64,000 nucleotides of DNA from CAZYBU01 sp964645775 (GTDB lineage Bacteria > Spirochaetota > UBA4802 > UBA5550): assembly GCA_964645775.1 (NCBI GenBank), contig CAZYBU010000001.1, forward strand, positions 124,001-188,000. Direction: 5' to 3'. The translations under genes were made by a program, and so were the position numbers. Below are positions 1 through 7,449 of the stretch, piece after piece. How positions within the stretch are numbered: position 1 is the stretch's first letter; each line of letters starts with the position of its first letter. The notes beneath the pieces were generated by a model, which was given only the letters and a program-made list of their open reading frames with translations, searched no databases and was not told where the DNA came from.

Positions 1-1
1 G

Positions 2-874
2 AGAAGGTTACAACCTCTGGTTGCTGTTCCCACCACGGCAGGTACCGGCTCAGAGATGACTGCTGCGGCTGTAATTGCGGACAGAAAGCGGAATATCAAG
101 CTGACTTTTGTGTCCCAGTTTTTGTTGCCTGACCTGGCCGTTCTAGACCCGAGAATGACGATGACCCTTCCGCCCCATATCACTGCAGCCACGGCCATGG
201 ACGCCATGACTCACGCCTGTGAGGCGTACACATGTCTTGCCAAGAACCCCCTGAGTGACGCTCTCTCTCTGAAGGCAATCGAGTTGTTAAGCCAGAACCT
301 GATCGATGTCATGAATAACCCTAAGAACGAGAAGGGCAGGCTTGCCCTGGCGAACGGTGCCACCCTGGCAGGTATGTCATTTTCAAATTCCATGGTGGGC
401 ATGGTCCATAACCTGGGACATTCAACGGGTGCACTTTGCCACGTTCCCCATGGGCAGGCCATGGCCATTTTTCTACCCTACGGCCTGGAGTATAATCTAC
501 ATAAGACCGCCCGCCATACGGGTGAATTGCTTTACTCTCTTGTCGGTCCGGAGGACTTCGCCGCCACGCCGGAGAAAAAAAGGCCCCGCCGTGCCATCGA
601 GGCCATAAGAGAACTAAACCTGGGTCTTCATGAACTGACCGGCGGGCGCCACGCCACCTGCCTGAAGGAACTGACAGATCGGGAAGGAAGGGAAATAGTA
701 CCCAGGGAGAAACTGCCTGATATAGCTCGAACCGCTCTGGGGGACGGAGCAAGTGTCTATAACCCCGAGGAGAGCGATTTTGAGGATAACCTTATGGTGC
801 TGGAACACGCCTGGGAAGGCATTCCCCTGGACCTGAAAAAGGTGGTCAGGGGGAGGCGCGGACAAAAATTCTGA
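2..874 (+). CDS. Iron-containing alcohol dehydrogenase, 5'-truncated by window edge
   Basis: The reading frame is open from the first bases of the window, so the true start lies upstream and only the C-terminal part (about 290 residues) is seen. The visible start carries the family nucleotide-binding signature PTTAGTGSEMT, followed by MDAMTHACEAYT and the metal-site segment MVHNLGHSTGALCHVPHG, whose spaced histidines are the usual Fe ligands. The enzyme would interconvert a primary alcohol and an aldehyde with NAD(P)H in the cytoplasm; the substrate cannot be told. The C-terminal half after the metal site is longer than in short family members. A hairpin with a T run follows 80 bases downstream. 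The aldehyde dehydrogenase at 10 kb is not linked to it. Confidence 0.93.
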   Translation, partial: RRLQPLVAVPTTAGTGSEMTAAAVIADRKRNIKLTFVSQFLLPDLAVLDPRMTMTLPPHITAATAMDAMTHACEAYTCLAKNPLSDALSLKAIELLSQNLIDVMNNPKNEKGRLALANGATLAGMSFSNSMVGMVHNLGHSTGALCHVPHGQAMAIFLPYGLEYNLHKTARHTGELLYSLVGPEDFAATPEKKRPRRAIEAIRELNLGLHELTGGRHATCLKELTDREGREIVPREKLPDIARTALGDGASVYNPEESDFEDNLMVLEHAWEGIPLDLKKVVRGRRGQKF

Positions 875-953
875 TTTTCCCTTACCGTTTGAAACCTCTT
901 CGTGATTTTGATACCTTGGATATGAAGTATTAATACTTTTTCAGGGGGAGGTG

Positions 954-976
954 AAAGGACAGGGTCCCTGTCTTTT
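954..976 (+). terminator. Hairpin with T tail after the alcohol dehydrogenase
   Basis: The stretch contains the near-perfect inverted repeat GACAGGG-T-CCCTGTC (958-972), extended outward by an A-rich left arm and a TTTT right arm, as in an intrinsic terminator. It directly overlaps a possible GTG start at 951 for the next gene, which argues that translation of that gene begins later. The palindrome could alternatively be an operator. An AT-only palindrome, AAGTATTAATACTT, lies just upstream at 925-938. Confidence 0.4.
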
Positions 977-983
977 ATGCTAT

Positions 984-2264
984 ATGGGTGAAAAACGGAA
1001 ATATAACATCTTCATTCCCGGTCTGGATGATTTTAACCTGAAAGAACTAAACTCCCTGGCCAATTCAGAACAGTACAACTTTCATCCTCTCCTGACCTTT
1101 GATGAGATTTTCGGGGAGAACCCTCTTCCCATACAGGATGTAATGGAGAAGAGCGAGGAGATCCTCAATAACTTTGAAGGGGAGATCGATGGTATCACAG
1201 GATTCTGGGATTTTCCCGTTACCTCAATTGTGCCTTACCTGACGGATAAACTGGATCTTCCAGGTCCTTCCCTGAAGAGCGCTCTGCTCTTTGAGCATAA
1301 GTACTGGAGTCGTCTGGTACAGAGCCGGGCCATTGACATGTATCCTGCCTTTGAGGTGGTCAATCCCTTTGACGAGAATCCCAGGGAGAAGATGACCTTT
1401 GAGTATCCATTCTGGCTGAAACCTGTTAAGGCCACGGCATCGTACCTCGGCTTTAAAATAGAGAACGACCGTGAGTTCGATGAAGCCATTTCAAAAATAA
1501 GGGCAGAGATAGACTGTTATGCCGATCCTTTTAACTGGCTGATGAACAAAGCAGACCTTCCCGGGGAGTATAGCAGGATAGACGGTTATCACTGCATCGC
1601 AGAGGAATTAATTTCCGGGGACCAGTGCACGGTATCCGGCTATACCTATGGAAATGATATTCGCATCTACGGTGTTGTGGACTCCATAAATTACTCGAAC
1701 GGAAAGTCCTTCTTCAGGTACGAGTATCCTTCATCTCTGCCCCGCAAGGTCAAGAAGTACGTGAGCGAGAGCTCAAAAAGGATCATAGACGAGTCCGGTT
1801 TCCGGGACAGCCCCTTTAACATAGAGTTTTTCTATGACGAGGCCTTCAATCATATCTGGACCCTTGAGGTTAACCCCAGACTTTCTCAGTCACACAGCTA
1901 CCTTTACCGAATGGTAGACGGTGATTCAAACTTCGAAATTATGATCAGGCTTGCCATGGGTCAGGTTCCCCATTTTCCTCGCAGGGAGGGTCCCTACGAG
2001 GTGGCCGGAAAATTCTTCCTTCGACATTTCCAGGATGGAACCGTCCGCAAGGCACCGTCGGAAAAGGAGATCGAGGAATATCACCGGAGAAATCCTTACA
2101 GCCGGGTAGACATGCAGGTGAAGGAAGGGATACGCCTATCGGACCTTCACCGGCAGGACAGCTACAGTTATGATCTGGCTCATATCTTTCTGGGAGCCGG
2201 GGACCGAGACGAGCTGCTCGACCGGTATCACAGTTTTCTTCAATACCCGTTTGAAATCGACTGA
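984..2264 (+). CDS. ATP-grasp domain protein
   Basis: Predicted ATP-dependent carboxylate-amine (or thiol) ligase of the ATP-grasp superfamily. Visible features are the ATP-binding lysine region FWLKPVKATASYLGFKI, an AEELISGDQ segment and the metal-binding end of the fold, TLEVNPRLSQSHSY. The N-terminal 110 residues form a pre-ATP-grasp-like region. The C-terminal extension of about 100 residues is uncharacterised. The substrate is unknown. Start: GTG at 951 follows a GGGGGAG with no spacer and lies inside a hairpin, so ATG 984 is preferred although it has no clear ribosome site. The next gene follows 29 bases later, so the two may be co-transcribed. Confidence 0.8.
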   Translation: MGEKRKYNIFIPGLDDFNLKELNSLANSEQYNFHPLLTFDEIFGENPLPIQDVMEKSEEILNNFEGEIDGITGFWDFPVTSIVPYLTDKLDLPGPSLKSALLFEHKYWSRLVQSRAIDMYPAFEVVNPFDENPREKMTFEYPFWLKPVKATASYLGFKIENDREFDEAISKIRAEIDCYADPFNWLMNKADLPGEYSRIDGYHCIAEELISGDQCTVSGYTYGNDIRIYGVVDSINYSNGKSFFRYEYPSSLPRKVKKYVSESSKRIIDESGFRDSPFNIEFFYDEAFNHIWTLEVNPRLSQSHSYLYRMVDGDSNFEIMIRLAMGQVPHFPRREGPYEVAGKFFLRHFQDGTVRKAPSEKEIEEYHRRNPYSRVDMQVKEGIRLSDLHRQDSYSYDLAHIFLGAGDRDELLDRYHSFLQYPFEID

Positions 2265-2293
2265 ATAAAGAATCGCTGAGATGTGAGTTGCCC

Positions 2294-4315
2294 ATGCGAA
2301 TCATTGAAAATTTTCCCTATGAAACAAAAGAGATAGAGAATGTATTTATTCCGCTACGGGACGGAATCCAACTTGCTGCCCGTATATGGCTGCCTGTCCA
2401 GGCGGAAAAGAGCCCGGTGCCGGCCATTCTCGAGTATATACCTTACAGAAAGCGGGACAATACCGCCTACAGGGACTCCCTGACTCATCCCTGGTTTGCC
2501 GGCCATGGTTACGCATCCGTTCGTGTCGATATGCGAGGAAGCGGAGATTCTGAAGGGCTCCTGACCGACGAGTACCTGGAAGCGGAACTGGAAGATGGCG
2601 AGGACGTTCTTCATTGGATCGGACAACAGCCATGGTGCAACGGTTCCGTCGGTATGATCGGGATATCCTGGGGAGGATTTAACGGACTCCAGCTGGCGGA
2701 GAGGCAGCCGCCGGAACTTGGGGCTGTCATTACCGTTTGCTCTTCCGATGACAGGTACGCTGATGATGTTCATTATATGGGAGGCTGCCTGCTGGGAGAC
2801 AACCTCTCATGGGCCTCGACAATGTTTGCCTTTAACTCAACGCCGCCCGATCCCGGGATAGTGGGGGAGAATTGGAGGAAGATGTGGATTGACCGGCTGA
2901 AGGGATGCGGATTGTGGATTGAAAACTGGCTCACTCATCAGCACAGAGACGCTTACTGGAAGCATGCGTCCATTTGCGAGAACTACGATGCGGTGAAGGT
3001 ACCGGTCCTGGCCGTGAGCGGGTGGGCCGACGGATATTCCAATGCCGTCTTTCGGCTTGTAAAGAACCTGGGAGGCCCGGGAAAGGGGCTTATCGGTCCG
3101 TGGAGCCACAGGTATCCACACATGGGAGTCCCGGGGCCTCCCATCGATTTTCTCGGTGAATGCCTTCGCTGGTGGGACCACTGGTTGAAAAAGGAGGAGA
3201 GGGGCGTGGAAGAAGACCCCGCGCTTCGGGTATGGATGCAGGCCAGTGAACCTCCACATACAAATTACAGCTACAGGTCTGGACGCTGGGTATCCGAGGA
3301 GAACTGGCCCTCCCCGAATATTGAAGAGATTTCCCGTCCGCTGGCCGAAGGGAGGATCTGCAATGGTGAATGTGAAGGAGAAGAGGGTATCCTGCCCCTG
3401 CAGTCTCCCCTGACACTGGGATTATTCGGTGGTAAGTGGTGTTCCTATAGCGCTACGCCTGATCTTCCTTATGATCAGAGAGAAGAGGATGGAGGGGCCC
3501 TGGTTTTCGATACCCGCCCCCTGGAAGAAGATGTTGAGATCCTGGGAACTCCGCGAGTAAGGCTCAGATTTTCTTCGGACCGCCCCGTTGCCATGGTGGC
3601 TGTCCGTCTTTCTGATATGGCGCCGGACGGAAAGGCTACCCGGGTCACATTCGGTCTCCTTAATCTCACTCACAGGAACAGCCATGAAAAACCGGAAGAA
3701 CTGGAGCCGGGAAAGGTCTACGATGTGGAAATTATCATGAACGGCATAGCCCAGAACTTTCCACGGGGGAACAGGATCCGTCTCTCTTTATCCACATCAT
3801 ACTGGCCCATGGCCTGGCCCCCACCTGAACCGGTTCGCCTCAGCTTTCGCCTGGAGGGGTGCTCCCTCACTCTTCCGGAACGAAGGCCCAGGGAAGAAGA
3901 TGAACGACTGCGTCCCTTAGGTGAACCGGAATCCGCGTATCCCTTGAGGGTACGACAGATTAAAGAAGGAGAACATAACTGGAAAGTCTACCGGGACCTG
4001 GCCAGCGACCGATCGACCCTTGAGGTCATCAGGGATGACGGGGTTGTGCGTCTTGAAGATATTGACCTGGATATGGAAACCCGGTCCATGGAATGGTATA
4101 CTTCTGTGAACGGAGACTTCCATTCTGTTGAGGGTAAGACACTGTGGATTCGGGGCTTCAGCAGGGGAGACTGGAAGGTAAGGACGCGGACGCGAACGGT
4201 TCTGACATGCGATTCGGAGCATTTTTATATAAACGCGGAACTGGACGCTTATGAGAACGAGTACCGTATCTTCTCCAGGGACTGGAACCTGAAAGTCCCT
4301 CGCATGCTTGTCTGA
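2294..4315 (+). CDS. CocE/NonD family (X-Pro dipeptidyl-peptidase S15-like) hydrolase
   Basis: An alpha/beta hydrolase of the CocE/NonD family, 674 residues, the usual full length. The catalytic triad is visible: Ser125 in GISWGGFNG, Asp246 in SGWADGYSNA and His272 in GPWSHRYPHMG. DMRGSGDSEG is the typical oxyanion-side loop. The C-terminal half is the jelly-roll domain that shapes the substrate pocket. The family cleaves acyl esters or proline-containing peptides and beta-lactam esters; the actual substrate is unknown. No signal peptide is seen, so it is likely cytoplasmic. ATG 2294 is chosen over TTG 2288. It converges on the Fe-S gene, leaving 8 bases between the stops. Confidence 0.9.
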   Translation: MRIIENFPYETKEIENVFIPLRDGIQLAARIWLPVQAEKSPVPAILEYIPYRKRDNTAYRDSLTHPWFAGHGYASVRVDMRGSGDSEGLLTDEYLEAELEDGEDVLHWIGQQPWCNGSVGMIGISWGGFNGLQLAERQPPELGAVITVCSSDDRYADDVHYMGGCLLGDNLSWASTMFAFNSTPPDPGIVGENWRKMWIDRLKGCGLWIENWLTHQHRDAYWKHASICENYDAVKVPVLAVSGWADGYSNAVFRLVKNLGGPGKGLIGPWSHRYPHMGVPGPPIDFLGECLRWWDHWLKKEERGVEEDPALRVWMQASEPPHTNYSYRSGRWVSEENWPSPNIEEISRPLAEGRICNGECEGEEGILPLQSPLTLGLFGGKWCSYSATPDLPYDQREEDGGALVFDTRPLEEDVEILGTPRVRLRFSSDRPVAMVAVRLSDMAPDGKATRVTFGLLNLTHRNSHEKPEELEPGKVYDVEIIMNGIAQNFPRGNRIRLSLSTSYWPMAWPPPEPVRLSFRLEGCSLTLPERRPREEDERLRPLGEPESAYPLRVRQIKEGEHNWKVYRDLASDRSTLEVIRDDGVVRLEDIDLDMETRSMEWYTSVNGDFHSVEGKTLWIRGFSRGDWKVRTRTRTVLTCDSEHFYINAELDAYENEYRIFSRDWNLKVPRMLV

Positions 4316-4323
4316 CTACTGCA

Positions 4324-5394
4324 TTATTTCGGCAGGGGATTCTTTCCCCGTTCCTGGGCAAGACGTATATAGTTCTCCGCCCCGCTGGCGGGGGGAACGT
4401 AAAGATCATCTTCAGATTTTTTCTGGAGCGTAATGGCCTCAGGTTCACAGGTGGTTACGCAGAGTCCGCATCCGATGCAGCGGTTCAGATCAACCACGGC
4501 AGCGTCTTCCAGGGTAATGGCCTCCATCTGGCACCTGTCCAGGCAGATGGAACAGAGAGTACAGAGTTCTTCGTCCACAACGGCGAAGTAGTTGCTCTGA
4601 ACGGCTTTCGCCGGGCTGGGTTGCATCTTAATGGATCGGAGGATTCCGCAGCAGTCCCCGCAGCAGGAGCACATCCCTCCCGCCTTCTGGGAGTTAAAGG
4701 GCTGCATTACAAGTCCCGCTTTTTCGCTTTTCTCCGCTACCTCCAGGGCCTCCTGGTTCGTTATGTACCGGCCCAAACCGTTCTCCACGTAGTAATCGGC
4801 GTGAGACCCAAAGATCAGGCAGGTATCAATGGGGCTGTCACATCCTCTCTCATTATTATGGGCCAGGACCCGGCAGACACAGTCGGCCAGGGCGATGGTC
4901 TTTTGTTCGTTCAGTATAGTGACAACGTCTTCGTAGGGGGCCACGGGCCATCTGTGGACGATCTTCTCGTTGACCGGGATGGTGCGCATGACAGGGGTAC
5001 TGTACCCCTGGAGACGTTTACCGTAGGCCTCATCGAAATATTCATCCATCATGGCCGCGAATTCCTGGTCCATCCGCTTGAGCTGAAATTCGAAGATACC
5101 TACAACAAAGGGTATAGCCCCGTAGCGAGCAGTGTCTCCTTTCCGATGACGGAAGACAAGTCCTCGACGGGACATGTCTTGAAGGCGCTCGGACGTTATC
5201 TCCGGATCTTCATCCAGACGGGCGGCTATTACCGAAGGTTCTTCAAGAAGGGGAGACATCTGGATGCAGGTTCGCGCGTCCTCTTCGCTGAATAGTTTTT
5301 TCAGGATACGGATTTCAACTCCCGATTCCGTCGCGGGATACCCGCTGGAGAGAGTGTCCAGTTTCTCCTGCAATGATCTGTAGATATCGCTCAT
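4324..5394 (-). CDS. 4Fe-4S dicluster protein with winged-helix-like N terminus
   Basis: The last third holds two ferredoxin-type clusters, CTLCSICLDRC and CIGCGLCVTTCEPEA, at about residues 274-315, preceded by a cysteine-dense stretch (MCSCCGDCCG) and further cysteines near ALADCVCRV. About the first 90 residues, with a LVFRHRKGDTARYGA wing-like segment, look like a winged helix. This layout suggests electron transfer coupled to an unknown partner, or a redox-sensing regulator. The start overlaps the upstream gene by four bases (ATGA), so it is translationally coupled and the last gene of a leftward operon. The function beyond Fe-S binding is not known. Confidence 0.8.
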   Translation of the reverse strand: MSDIYRSLQEKLDTLSSGYPATESGVEIRILKKLFSEEDARTCIQMSPLLEEPSVIAARLDEDPEITSERLQDMSRRGLVFRHRKGDTARYGAIPFVVGIFEFQLKRMDQEFAAMMDEYFDEAYGKRLQGYSTPVMRTIPVNEKIVHRWPVAPYEDVVTILNEQKTIALADCVCRVLAHNNERGCDSPIDTCLIFGSHADYYVENGLGRYITNQEALEVAEKSEKAGLVMQPFNSQKAGGMCSCCGDCCGILRSIKMQPSPAKAVQSNYFAVVDEELCTLCSICLDRCQMEAITLEDAAVVDLNRCIGCGLCVTTCEPEAITLQKKSEDDLYVPPASGAENYIRLAQERGKNPLPK

Positions 5395-5888
5395 GAGTCA
5401 TTACCATCCATTTCGTGATGTTCGTGATGTGGAACGATTCGGGCCGCTTCCGTCGCGGATTTGCCCATGATAACGATGCGGGTTCCATCGATCCAGAATG
5501 AAAACCAGGGAAAGGGGGCGGTCCCTGATTCAGTTTTTTCTGTTCTGTGCCAGGGAATAAAGAGAGGGGAATGACCCATGGAAAAAAGTTTCATAAGCTC
5601 GAGACCGATTCCCTCATGGGTGATCGTAACCGTGGCAACGGCAGAATAGCTGCTGAAATTTCCAAGACGAAGGGATTGCCAGGTGAATTGTTTACCTGCC
5701 ATCAGGGCGCCTCTTCTCATGGGGTAGCTGTCGGCAAGTTTTTTCCATCCGCTTGACCTGGCGATGAGCTGGATGATACCGATCCAGAAGAGAATGAAAA
5801 GAAGCGTGACCCCGGCAATAAAGGGAAGATATGCGGGAATAACAGGTTCCATGTTCACATGGAGAGGAGAATGACTGTTGTTCGTCAA
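5391..5888 (-). CDS. Hypothetical membrane-anchored protein
   Basis: A 165-residue protein with one strong membrane helix near residues 18-45 (LPFIAGVTLLFILFWIGIIQ) and a soluble remainder rich in beta-strand-like sequence. The C terminus is histidine-rich (VPHHEHHEMDG), which may bind metal. No family is recognised with certainty. It overlaps the downstream Fe-S gene by four bases and lies 19 bases after the epimerase gene, so it belongs to the same operon. Confidence 0.75.
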   Translation of the reverse strand: MTNNSHSPLHVNMEPVIPAYLPFIAGVTLLFILFWIGIIQLIARSSGWKKLADSYPMRRGALMAGKQFTWQSLRLGNFSSYSAVATVTITHEGIGLELMKLFSMGHSPLFIPWHRTEKTESGTAPFPWFSFWIDGTRIVIMGKSATEAARIVPHHEHHEMDGNDS

Positions 5889-5907
5889 GCTGAAATACCT
5901 GATGATT

Positions 5908-6915
5908 TTACTCTGTCTGTGATCGGGGGGATTCTCTTCTTCTTTTCAAAGGTTCCGAGTAGCGAAGGAGCCAGGCTCTGACCGGTAAACGGAAGATACA
6001 GGCAAGAGGTGGTATGAGGGGATGAATATTCTTCCGGACCCTGTGGAAGTGGTCATCCAGAGTGTGTCTCTGGAAAATCAGTTCTTTCTGAACCTTTTTC
6101 GTGTCCCCGTAGAAGCCGCAGTAAAATTTTCCGGATGAAAAGGCATTGTCAGGAAAAAACCGTTTCCCCAGTCCGTAGAGCCCGAGGTATCGGTCCAGGT
6201 ATTCCCTGAAGGTAGTGCGGCAGGTATCTCCTCCCGCGAGATTATGAACCCTTCCATAGAGAGTTTCGTTTTCAAGGACGCGGACCAGGGCCAGAGCCGT
6301 GTCGTCGCTTTCCAGAATCTCCACGGAAGTGTCCAGAGGCATAAGAAAGAGAAGGCGCATGTTCTCCCGATTCAGGGGTTTTACCGGCGTGGTTATATAC
6401 GCCAGTCGGAAAATGACCCAGGTGAGAGATGAGTCTCGTACGATCCGTTCAGCGTCGAGTTTACTCTTTCCGTAATGGTCGCCGGGATTGGGATTTGGTG
6501 AATCGCCGCAAAGGATTACGGGATCAGACAACCGGTCCCCGTACACGGAAATGGAGGATGTGAAGACAAACCTGGCAGAGGGGGAGACCTCTTCAAGGGC
6601 ACGGACAAGGTTACCGGTGCCCTGGACGTTGATTTTCTCCGCGAGATCCGGCCTGTCCCAGGCCAGGGGAGGGATTACGCCCGCCAGGTGAATGCAGGCG
6701 TCAATGTCCCGACAGGCCTTCAGACAGTCTTCGCGGCTGGTTATATCTCCCCAGATGACCTCAACGCAATGAGAGATGTCATGATGAAAACGTATGTTTT
6801 TTTTCGAGGGACGAAGGAGAACTCGAATTTTTAATGCTTCTTCGTGGCGCAGGAGTTCCTTAAGGGTCTCTCCACCCACATCACCCGTGGAGCCGGTAAG
6901 AAGGATTCGTTTCAT
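5908..6915 (-). CDS. NAD-dependent epimerase/dehydratase family protein
   Basis: An extended short-chain dehydrogenase. The N-terminal Rossmann glycine motif is RILLTGSTGDVGG, followed by DACIHLAG and the catalytic SSISVYG plus YGKSKLDAE (YxxxK). These indicate NAD-dependent chemistry on a nucleotide sugar or a related hydroxyl compound; the substrate is unknown. The longer reading frame begins at 6960, but ATG 6915 gives the canonical MKRILLTG start and has a GGAAAG upstream, so it is preferred. It sits between the STAS gene and the small membrane protein gene. The last 60 residues are basic and hydrophobic and could associate with the membrane. Confidence 0.87.
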   Translation of the reverse strand: MKRILLTGSTGDVGGETLKELLRHEEALKIRVLLRPSKKNIRFHHDISHCVEVIWGDITSREDCLKACRDIDACIHLAGVIPPLAWDRPDLAEKINVQGTGNLVRALEEVSPSARFVFTSSISVYGDRLSDPVILCGDSPNPNPGDHYGKSKLDAERIVRDSSLTWVIFRLAYITTPVKPLNRENMRLLFLMPLDTSVEILESDDTALALVRVLENETLYGRVHNLAGGDTCRTTFREYLDRYLGLYGLGKRFFPDNAFSSGKFYCGFYGDTKKVQKELIFQRHTLDDHFHRVRKNIHPLIPPLACIFRLPVRAWLLRYSEPLKRRRESPRSQTE

Positions 6916-6978
6916 GTTGTTCGTCTTTCCGCAATATGTGATATGTAGCATGACCCCCAAAGAAAGGCAATAGATATT

Positions 6979-7299
6979 TCAGGACAAACCGCTGAAGGTA
7001 AAAAATCTTTCAGCCTCCATGAAATAGAGGATACTCATGAAAGTCTCTTTTTCCCCCTCAATCATTAGATCCTTTTTTCTGGAACGGAGCTCTTTGCCCA
7101 GGGAAAGCATCAAACAGATGCCGGATGAGTCGATCCTTTGAATCCGGGAAATATTCAGGATTACGTCCGGGTATCCTGCTTCACCGATTAAACGGTTTAA
7201 ATGCCTGCGGAGAAGGGGGACCGTATCCAGATCCAGGGAAGGCGAACAAAGAGTGATCCTTAGGCGGTCCTTTTCCTTCGAATGAATCGCGTATGACAT
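6979..7299 (-). CDS. STAS-domain protein (anti-sigma factor antagonist type)
   Basis: A 106-residue single-domain protein with the STAS signature RIDSSGICLMLSLGKEL. Ser58 matches the phosphorylated serine of SpoIIAA/RsbV-type antagonists. Family members are switched by an HPK-like serine kinase and a PP2C phosphatase, neither of which is in this window. It is the first gene of the leftward operon that continues with the epimerase 63 bases later; an AGGA ribosome site precedes the ATG. Pairing a STAS switch with metabolic genes is unusual, and its partner is not evident. Confidence 0.85.
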   Translation of the reverse strand: MSYAIHSKEKDRLRITLCSPSLDLDTVPLLRRHLNRLIGEAGYPDVILNISRIQRIDSSGICLMLSLGKELRSRKKDLMIEGEKETFMSILYFMEAERFFTFSGLS

Positions 7300-7390
7300 G
7301 GTGATTATCCTTTAGTCTTTTACAGGGTACACGTAAAAAACCGCATGGATGAAAAAAAAAGAGGTCTGTTTTATCAGAAGATATTTCGCG

Positions 7391-7419
7391 TTGACGTATT
7401 AAATGTGAAAAGGTAGTAT
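7391..7419 (+). promoter_or_regulatory. Sigma-70-type promoter of the penicillin acylase gene
   Basis: TTGACG (7391-7396) and TAGTAT (7414-7419) are separated by exactly 17 bases. The ATG follows 30 bases later behind a GGAGG ribosome site. Confidence 0.6.
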
Positions 7420-7449
7420 TATTGATATAGGAGCCATCCTGGAGGAACC

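Noticed and set aside
4621..5295. 224-codon rightward frame opposite the 4Fe-4S gene
   Set aside because: It is a shadow of a gene with clear cysteine motifs on the other strand.
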